DNA from: an uncultured Oscillibacter sp.
GTDB taxonomy: Bacteria > Bacillota > Clostridia > Oscillospirales > Oscillospiraceae
NCBI GenBank assembly: GCA_946183715.1
Contig: CAMHDB010000045.1
Coordinates: 1 to 10,319, forward strand
Direction of reading: 5' to 3'
DNA length: 10,319 bases
The position numbers were made by a program, and so were the translations under genes. Positions within the stretch are counted from its first letter, which is position 1, and each line of letters begins with the position of its first letter. This document shows, in pieces, positions 5,698 to 10,319 of the stretch. A model generated the notes under the pieces. It saw nothing but the letters and a program-made list of their open reading frames with translations, was not told the origin of the DNA and ran no database searches.

Positions 5698-7131
5698 ATG
5701 AAGAATATTCCAGACAGGGCGGCGGACAGGAAAGAAGTGATACCCCCGGCGGTGCGCCACGTACTACGAAAGCTGACGGCGGCGGGCTACGAAGCGTGGT
5801 GCGTGGGGGGCTGTGTGCGCGATACGCTCCTCGGACGCCCCCCCGAAGATTGGGACGTAACCACCAGCGCCACCCCCGAACAGGTCATGGAAGTTTTCCC
5901 GCGCCGGACGATTCCGACGGGTATCCGGCACGGTACGTTGACCGTCCGTTCCGGGACGGGCGGCGTAGAGGTGACTACATACCGTATCGACGGCGTATAC
6001 GAAGACCACCGCCGCCCGTCGTCGGTGTCGTTCACGGGCAGTCTGGAGGAGGACTTGAAGCGCCGCGATTTCACGATTAACGCGATTGCTATGGGCCTCG
6101 ACGGGGAGTTACAAGACCCCTGTCACGGGCGGGACGACTTACAGGCCGGGGTTCTGCGCTGTATCGGCGCGCCCGACGAGCGTTTCGCGGAGGACGCCCT
6201 GCGGCTCATGCGCGGACTGCGTTTCGCGGCGGCGCTGGGCTTCCGGCTCGTGCCCGACGTGGCCGAAAGTATCCGCCGGAACCGGGCGCTACTCGCGGAG
6301 ATTGCCCCCGAACGGATTCAAACGGAACTCTGTAAGTTACTCCGGGGGCCTCACGCCACGGACATACTCCGGCAGTACCCGGAGATTATCGGCGTATTCT
6401 GGCCGGAAGTCCTCGACATGATTGGCTTTGAACAGCGCAACCCCCACCACTGTTACGACGTGTGGGAACACACCCTCCACGCGATGGACGGCGTACAGTC
6501 CGGGGACTTGACGCTCCGACTGACGATGTTCCTGCACGACATCGGCAAGCCGCGCACATTCCAACTTGACGAAAACGGCGTCGGGCACTTCTACGGACAC
6601 CCGGCGGTCGGGCGCGACATGTCCCGGGAGATGTTACAGCGCCTGCACTTCCCGAAAGTCTTACGGGAGCGGGTGTCGCGGTTGGTCGAACTGCACGACA
6701 GGCCGCTTGTGGCCACGGAAAAGGCAGTCCGGCGGGCGCTGAACCAGTACGGAGAGGAGATGTTCCGGCAACTCTTAGCGGTCAAGCGGGCCGACCACCT
6801 CGCGCAGTCGGACACAGACCGGAGGCGGCTGGAAACCGTGGAGGAAGTCGAACGGATTCTCCGGGCGCTTCTCGAACAACAGGCCTGTTTCAGTCTGAAA
6901 CAGTTGGCGGTCAACGGCGACGATTTGCTGTCGCTGGGGCTGTCGGGGAAGCGAATCGGGAGGACGCTCGACGCGCTCTTGAACAGTGTCATAGAGGGCG
7001 AACTTCCGAACGACCGGGACGTACTTCTAGAGGCCGCGCGGAAACGGAACGGTCTCCCGTCGGGGAAGCGTCGCCGCCGTCGACGGAGAAAGCCGTCCGC
7101 TCCGCCGAAAACCGAATCCGCCGCGCAATAA
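5698..7131 (+). CDS. cca: CCA-adding tRNA nucleotidyltransferase with HD domain
   Basis: This class II nucleotidyltransferase builds or repairs the 3'-CCA end of tRNAs from CTP and ATP without a template. The 477-residue protein has the catalytic head with GG (37-38), VRD (40-42), LLGR and the metal-binding pair D51-W-D53, then RRDFTINAIA (from 122) and LRLMRGLRFAAALGF. An HD phosphohydrolase domain follows: HHCYDVWEHTLHAMD, H280-D281 in FLHDIGKP, and GHFYGHPAVGRDM. The C-terminal region FSLKQLAVNGDDL...GLSGKRIG and LPNDRDVLL matches the clostridial HD-containing CCA enzymes. The last 22 residues are unusual: K457 plus seven arginines (458-464), then KPSAPPKTESAAQ. The start at 5698 follows AAGG 10 bases upstream, with a GGAG closer in. 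The gene is monocistronic and ends at a hairpin. Confidence 0.95.
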   Translation: MKNIPDRAADRKEVIPPAVRHVLRKLTAAGYEAWCVGGCVRDTLLGRPPEDWDVTTSATPEQVMEVFPRRTIPTGIRHGTLTVRSGTGGVEVTTYRIDGVYEDHRRPSSVSFTGSLEEDLKRRDFTINAIAMGLDGELQDPCHGRDDLQAGVLRCIGAPDERFAEDALRLMRGLRFAAALGFRLVPDVAESIRRNRALLAEIAPERIQTELCKLLRGPHATDILRQYPEIIGVFWPEVLDMIGFEQRNPHHCYDVWEHTLHAMDGVQSGDLTLRLTMFLHDIGKPRTFQLDENGVGHFYGHPAVGRDMSREMLQRLHFPKVLRERVSRLVELHDRPLVATEKAVRRALNQYGEEMFRQLLAVKRADHLAQSDTDRRRLETVEEVERILRALLEQQACFSLKQLAVNGDDLLSLGLSGKRIGRTLDALLNSVIEGELPNDRDVLLEAARKRNGLPSGKRRRRRRRKPSAPPKTESAAQ

Positions 7132-7137
7132 CGGGAA

Positions 7138-7170
7138 TCGCCCCTTCCGGACAGTAGCCGGAGGGGGCGA
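7138..7170. terminator. Strong hairpin between convergent cca and recR
   Basis: A 13-bp stem (7138-7150 with 7158-7170, one G-T pair) with a 7-base loop begins 6 bases after the cca stop. Position and stability suggest a terminator, but no U-run follows on either strand (AACGAT on plus, TTCCCG on minus). It may be a terminator of the U-less type or an mRNA 3'-end stabiliser shared by both genes. Confidence 0.55.
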
Positions 7171-7231
7171 AACGATAGCCCCTGAACTGCCAAACAGGGA
7201 GAGGTTTCAGACAAACTTTGCCGATATGCGC

Positions 7232-7831
7232 TCAAAACTCCTGTCTGCCCTCCAGTGCGCGGGACAAAGTGGCGTCGTCGGCAAACTCAAGGTGCCCGCC
7301 GACGGGGATTCCGTAGGCGAGGCGCGTCACCCGGACGCCCAGCGGGCGTAACAGGCGCGACAAGTACATAGCCGTCGCTTCGCCCTCGGTGTCGGGGTTC
7401 GTGGCCATAATGACTTCGCCCACGCCGCCGCGCCGTACCCGCTCCAAGAGCGGGCGAATCGACAGCTCATCCGGCCCGATATGGTTCATGGGCGAGATAA
7501 CGCCGTGCAGTACGTGGTACCGCCCCCGGTATTCGTGCCCGCGCTCAATCGCGGCCACGTCGCGCGGGTCGGCCACGACGCAAATCGTGGACGCGTCGCG
7601 GCGTTCGGAGGCACATATCGGGCACAGCCCGCCCGCCGTGAAGTTCTGACACTCCGGGCAGAGCGTGATACCCTCTTTGGCGTTGACCATCGCGGCGGCG
7701 AACGCGCGCACCTCGTCGGCGGGCAGTCCGAGGACGTGGAAGGCGAGCCGCTGGGCCGATTTGCCGCCGATTCCGGGCAACCGGGCGAATTGCTCTATCA
7801 GCGCCTCCAGCGGCGCGGGAAAGTATTCCAT
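7232..7831 (-). CDS. recR: Recombination protein RecR
   Basis: RecR acts with RecF and RecO to load RecA on single-stranded DNA gaps during recombinational repair. The 199-residue length is typical. The N-terminal helix-hairpin-helix contains LPGIGGKSAQRLAFH (18-32). A Cys4 zinc finger follows, C58-P-E-C61 and C70-P-I-C73. The Toprim domain begins at ICVVADPRDVAAIE (83-96), continues through YHVLHGVISPMNHIGPDEL (105-123) and the acidic cluster ATNPDTEGEATA (143-), and ends with LAYGIPVGGHLEFAD. The gene starts 10 bases after the stop of the upstream deacylase gene, with GTGAGG about 8 bases before the ATG, so the two form an operon. In many bacteria recR follows dnaX and ybaB; that arrangement is not seen here. 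Confidence 0.97.
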   Translation of the reverse strand: MEYFPAPLEALIEQFARLPGIGGKSAQRLAFHVLGLPADEVRAFAAAMVNAKEGITLCPECQNFTAGGLCPICASERRDASTICVVADPRDVAAIERGHEYRGRYHVLHGVISPMNHIGPDELSIRPLLERVRRGGVGEVIMATNPDTEGEATAMYLSRLLRPLGVRVTRLAYGIPVGGHLEFADDATLSRALEGRQEF

Positions 7832-7841
7832 GCCGCGCGCC

Positions 7842-8390
7842 TCACTCGTCCGGGAGTTCCACGACGGTCACACTGTGTCCGCAGTCGGGGAGGAGCTTTT
7901 CGAGCACGTCCGACATCCGCAATTTTAGCGTACTCGTACAGATACACGGGTGACAGCTCAGGTATTCGGCCTCGTAGGTTTCCTTATCCATCAGGAGCCG
8001 TACCTGCTGTTCGGTGTCGTTGGGGAGGCCCAGAATCGTCGCGGAGCCGGGCGTACAGCGCAACAACTCCCACAGCTTTTCCTCCGGCCCGAACGACAGC
8101 CGCGCCGAACCGATTTGTTTGCTCAGGTCTTTCGTATGGAACGGCTTGTGGGGCGGCATGCAGAGTAAATAGAACTGCGTCTTTTGCCGATTGCAGAGGA
8201 ACAGGTTCTTGCAGACGGGCATTCCCAAAACCGCGCTGACGGCGTCGCACTTCTCCATATTGTCGGCGGCGTCGCCGGAGACGCGGTCGAAGTCGATTCC
8301 GAGGCGTTCGAGCAGGTCGAAGGCGGCGCTCTCCTGCGGGAGTAATTCGCCGTCGGGGCGGGTATTGTGGCACAGGGGCGAAACGTACAT
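7842..8390 (-). CDS. Prolyl-tRNA editing protein, YbaK/ProX (PrdX) type
   Basis: Proteins of this freestanding YbaK/ProRS-INS superfamily hydrolyse misacylated tRNA, typically Ala-tRNA(Pro), as a translation quality check. The 182-residue length fits the PrdX/ProX group. Visible family features include LLERLGIDFDRV near the N-terminus, a conserved lysine K61 in VCKNLFLC, YLLCMPPHKPFHTKDLS, the run IGSARLSFGPEEKLWELL, then TPGSATILGLPND and a downstream YLSCHP. The open frame extends to 8549, but a sigma-A promoter at 8427-8455 places transcription start near 8420. The ATG at 8390 has an AAAGGAG site 8 bases upstream, so it is the start. The gene leads an operon with recR. No D-proline reductase genes are in view, so the narrower name PrdX may not apply. 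Substrate specificity is not visible in the sequence. Confidence 0.9.
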   Translation of the reverse strand: MYVSPLCHNTRPDGELLPQESAAFDLLERLGIDFDRVSGDAADNMEKCDAVSAVLGMPVCKNLFLCNRQKTQFYLLCMPPHKPFHTKDLSKQIGSARLSFGPEEKLWELLRCTPGSATILGLPNDTEQQVRLLMDKETYEAEYLSCHPCICTSTLKLRMSDVLEKLLPDCGHSVTVVELPDE

Positions 8391-8426
8391 AGAAAAGTCT
8401 CCTTTCGGGGGATTCGCGACGCGCCT

Positions 8427-8455
8427 ATGATACCCGATTTTCCGGGGCGCGTCAA
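8427..8455 (-). promoter_or_regulatory. Sigma-A promoter of the proX-type gene/recR operon
   Basis: On the minus strand TTGACG (8450-8455, 5/6) is followed after 17 bases by TATCAT (8427-8432, 5/6). Transcription would begin near 8420, giving about 30 bases of leader to the ATG at 8390. The -10 hexamer is the same as that of degV. Confidence 0.8.
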
Positions 8456-8525
8456 CCGCCGGGGGCGAAATTGCGCTTTGCAACGATTCCGCCGCGCGCG
8501 CAAGGGAAAAAACTGTGCGCATGGA

Positions 8526-8558
8526 CAGTTTACAAATCCGGAAAAACATGGTAAACTG
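8526..8558. promoter_or_regulatory. Palindromic promoter/operator of birA, with elements on both strands
   Basis: CAGTTTAC (8526-8533) and GTAAACTG (8551-8558) are a perfect 8-bp inverted repeat with a 17-base gap. On the plus strand the arms supply TTTACA (8529-8534) and TAAACT (8552-8557) with a 17-base spacer and a TG extended -10 (8549-8550), which would drive birA from about 8564. By symmetry the minus strand carries TTTACC, 17 bases, TAAACT, pointing at the proX-type gene. The half-site GTTTACAA (8528-8535) resembles half of the biotin operator, but orientation is opposite to the canonical arrangement. Confidence 0.6.
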
Positions 8559-8590
8559 AATCCGCTTTACGACATACGGGGTGGTGGACT

Positions 8591-9592
8591 ATGAACAGTC
8601 GGGAAACGATTCTGAACCTCCTGCGGGACGGCGAAACCGTGTCCGGGGGGGAATTGAGCCGCCGCTTGGGGCTGAGCCGTTCGGCAGTCTGGAAGGCGGT
8701 CTCCGCGCTGCGGCAGGACGGCTACGACATCGACGCCGCCCCCGGGCGCGGGTACCGCCTCCTCGCCGCGCCGGATATCCTCACGGAGCCGGAAGTACGG
8801 CGCGCACTCGGGCCTGTACGCCTGATTGGCAGTACGATTGTCTGCGTGGACGAAACCGCCTCGACAAATCTTGACTGCAAGCGTCTCGCGGCGCGGGGCG
8901 GGGCCAACGGTACGGTCGTCATCGCGAACAGTCAGACCGCCGGACGCGGGCGCATGAACCGGCAGTTCCAGTCCCCGAAGGACAAGGGAATCTACATGAG
9001 CGTGTTACTGTACCCGGACTTGCCCCCGGAGCGCCTTTTGCCGCTGACCGTACTGGCGGGGGTGTGCGTGTGCTCTGCGGTGGAGCGGGTATGCGGGACG
9101 CGTCCGTGGCTGAAATGGCCCAATGACCCCGTGCTCAACGGAAAGAAACTGTGCGGAATCCTGACGGAACTTTCGATGGAAGGCGAAAGCGGACGCGTGG
9201 CATACGTGGTGCCGGGAATCGGAATCAACGTGGCGCAGACGCCCGGCGATTTCTCGCCGGAAGTGGCCGCAATGGCGACTTCCCTGTCGTGGGAACTCAA
9301 GCGGGACATCTCGCGTCCGCGGCTGGCGGCGGCGCTGATTGAGGAACTCGACCGCGCCTATGACGCCCTCTGCCGCGGGGACTTGTCGGAGTATCTGGAC
9401 GCCTGCCGCCGCGACTGCGTGAACATCGGGAAGCGCGTACAGCTCATCTCGCCCGACGGGCGGCGGGAGGAGGCCGACGCCGTAGGGCTTGACGAGGCGT
9501 TCGGGCTGACAGTCCGGGACGCGTCGGGGGCGGAGCGCGTGATTCGCGCGGGGGAGGTCTCCGTGCGGGGCCTCTACGGCTATATAGAGTGA
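8591..9592 (+). CDS. birA: Bifunctional biotin--protein ligase and biotin repressor (BirA)
   Basis: BirA makes biotinyl-5'-AMP from biotin and ATP, transfers biotin to carrier proteins such as the acetyl-CoA carboxylase BCCP subunit, and with an N-terminal DNA-binding domain represses biotin genes. The 333-residue protein has a winged helix-turn-helix (about 4-58) with LSRRLGLSRSAVWKAVSAL and the wing GRGYRLL. The catalytic domain shows DETASTNLD (87-95), GRGRMNRQFQSP (118-129), KWPND (175-179) followed by NGKKLCGILTE, and GIGINV. A small C-terminal SH3-like domain follows. The GRGR motif usually continues xGR; here Asn123 replaces the glycine. The start ATG has GGGGTGG 6 bases upstream. The gene is divergent from the proX-type gene, and the chromate-transporter genes follow 46 bases downstream, so they may share a transcript. 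Confidence 0.95.
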   Translation: MNSRETILNLLRDGETVSGGELSRRLGLSRSAVWKAVSALRQDGYDIDAAPGRGYRLLAAPDILTEPEVRRALGPVRLIGSTIVCVDETASTNLDCKRLAARGGANGTVVIANSQTAGRGRMNRQFQSPKDKGIYMSVLLYPDLPPERLLPLTVLAGVCVCSAVERVCGTRPWLKWPNDPVLNGKKLCGILTELSMEGESGRVAYVVPGIGINVAQTPGDFSPEVAAMATSLSWELKRDISRPRLAAALIEELDRAYDALCRGDLSEYLDACRRDCVNIGKRVQLISPDGRREEADAVGLDEAFGLTVRDASGAERVIRAGEVSVRGLYGYIE

Positions 9593-9638
9593 AATACGGG
9601 CCTGCGCGCCTATGTTAGAGCGAGAAAAGGAGGATTTC

Positions 9639-10217
9639 ATGACGAGGGAACGTCTGCAAATACTGCGCGACTTGTTCGTGGCGTTCGCGAAAATGGGCGC
9701 GATTACCTTCGGCGGCGGAATGGCGATGTTGCCGATTTTACAGCGGGAAGTCGTCTATTTGCGGCACTGGGCCACGGAGGAAGAACTTCTCGACTACTAC
9801 GCAATCGGGCAGTGTACGCCGGGGATTATCGCCGTGAACACGTCGACTTTTGTCGGACAGAAGCAGGCCGGGATTCCCGGCGGGATTGCCGCGACTTTGG
9901 GCATGGTATTTCCGTCGCTGGTGTTCATCTCGATTATCGCCGGACTGATTTCCAATTTCGCCGACATTCCGGAGGTACGGAACGCTTTCGCGGGAATACA
10001 GGTCTGTGTGTGCGTGCTGATTTTCAATGCCACGGTCAAACTGCTGAAAAAGTCGGTGATTGACCGCCGGACCGCCGTCATTTTCTCGCTGGTACTCGCG
10101 GGAAGCGTCGTGGTGAATTTGTCCCCGGTGTGGTTCGTACTCGTGTCGGCCTGCGCGGGCGCGGCCCTGAAAGCTCTGGAAGTCCGGGCTATGGGAACGG
10201 AGCGTGAAAACAAATGA
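9639..10217 (+). CDS. Chromate transporter family protein, short (single CHR domain), first of pair
   Basis: CHR-superfamily membrane proteins include chromate efflux carriers. Short members of about 190 residues act as pairs encoded side by side, each matching half of full-length ChrA. This one is 192 residues. Family features are FxKMGAITFGGGMAMLPIL (FGGG at 24-27, P32), then EEELLDYYAIGQCTPGIIAVNTSTFVG (about 47-72), and hydrophobic segments near 75-105, 115-135 and 145-177. The start at 9639 has a near-perfect AAAGGAGG site 5 bases upstream; an in-frame ATG at 9612 lacks one. The stop overlaps the next gene's ATG by four bases (ATGA), a sign of translational coupling. Real substrate is uncertain, since most family members have never been tested with chromate. 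It follows birA closely and may belong to its transcript. Confidence 0.92.
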   Translation: MTRERLQILRDLFVAFAKMGAITFGGGMAMLPILQREVVYLRHWATEEELLDYYAIGQCTPGIIAVNTSTFVGQKQAGIPGGIAATLGMVFPSLVFISIIAGLISNFADIPEVRNAFAGIQVCVCVLIFNATVKLLKKSVIDRRTAVIFSLVLAGSVVVNLSPVWFVLVSACAGAALKALEVRAMGTERENK

Positions 10218-10319
10218 TTCTGCTGCGTCTCTACTGGGAGTTCTTCAAAACCGGGCTGTTCGCCGTCGGCGGCGGCATGGCTACCCTGCCGTTCCTGAAA
10301 AACATCGGCGAGACCACCG
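10214..10319 (+). CDS. Chromate transporter family protein, second of pair, cut by window edge
   Basis: This frame starts at an ATG sharing ATGA with the stop of the previous gene and stays open to the end of the window, giving 35 residues. The sequence has FFKTGLFAVGGGMATLPFL, the same N-terminal CHR motif (aromatic-x-x-G-L-F, then GGG and P) as the first gene. It is therefore the second half of a short-chain CHR pair, expected to continue for about 150 more residues past the right edge. The four-base overlap suggests both halves are made together, in keeping with the heterodimers proposed for such pairs. Confidence 0.88.
   Translation, partial: MILLRLYWEFFKTGLFAVGGGMATLPFLKNIGETT

Noticed and set aside
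8391..8549. N-terminal extension of the prolyl-tRNA editing protein
   Set aside because: It spans a good promoter and the likely transcription start; the ATG at 8390 has the ribosome binding site and family N-terminus.
1..10319. tRNA, rRNA, insertion sequence, prophage or defence genes
   Set aside because: I looked for tRNA-like folds, transposase motifs, terminal inverted repeats and defence domains and found none.

Overview
This window looks like ordinary core chromosome from a GC-rich (roughly 60% GC by eye), endospore-forming member of the Clostridia, plausibly Oscillospirales-like. The placement is an inference from gene content: a spore maturation gene (spmA), an AbrB regulator with the four-cysteine tail seen in clostridial homologues, a CCA-adding enzyme with a built-in HD domain, a DegV protein, a BirA repressor/ligase and a split chromate transporter pair. 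All genes are protein coding. I see no tRNA, rRNA, insertion sequence, prophage, CRISPR array or defence cassette.

Layout, left to right. spmA (minus) runs off the left edge and is divergent from abrB (plus) across an AT-rich control region with repeats. Next come degV and comEA, both minus; degV has its own strong promoter. comEA is divergent from a PBP5-type D-Ala-D-Ala carboxypeptidase (plus), which converges on murC (minus) at a shared hairpin. murC is divergent from cca (plus) across an 8-bp palindrome carrying a -10 box on each strand. cca converges on a proX-type prolyl-tRNA deacylase/recR operon (minus). That operon is divergent from birA (plus), which is followed closely by two short chromate-transporter genes; the second runs off the right edge.

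The genes cover peptidoglycan synthesis and trimming (murC, the carboxypeptidase), spore formation and transition-state control (spmA, abrB), tRNA maturation and translation quality control (cca, the deacylase), recombination and DNA uptake (recR, comEA), biotin metabolism (birA) and fatty-acid binding (degV). They do not form one pathway. The arrangement is a chain of divergent and convergent pairs, with promoters in the divergent gaps and hairpins in the convergent ones. Core promoters often resolve start codons: several open frames extend upstream through a -10 box or past the likely transcription start, so shorter starts were chosen.

No clearly new multi-gene system was found. The most striking signals are compositional and regulatory. 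A hand scan found no GATC and no CCWGG anywhere in 10.3 kb, a strong sign of selection against these two restriction-type palindromes. The birA/proX gap holds a dyad whose arms form promoter elements on both strands. Smaller oddities are a 39-bp tandem repeat forming the ComEA linker and an Arg7 tail on the CCA enzyme.
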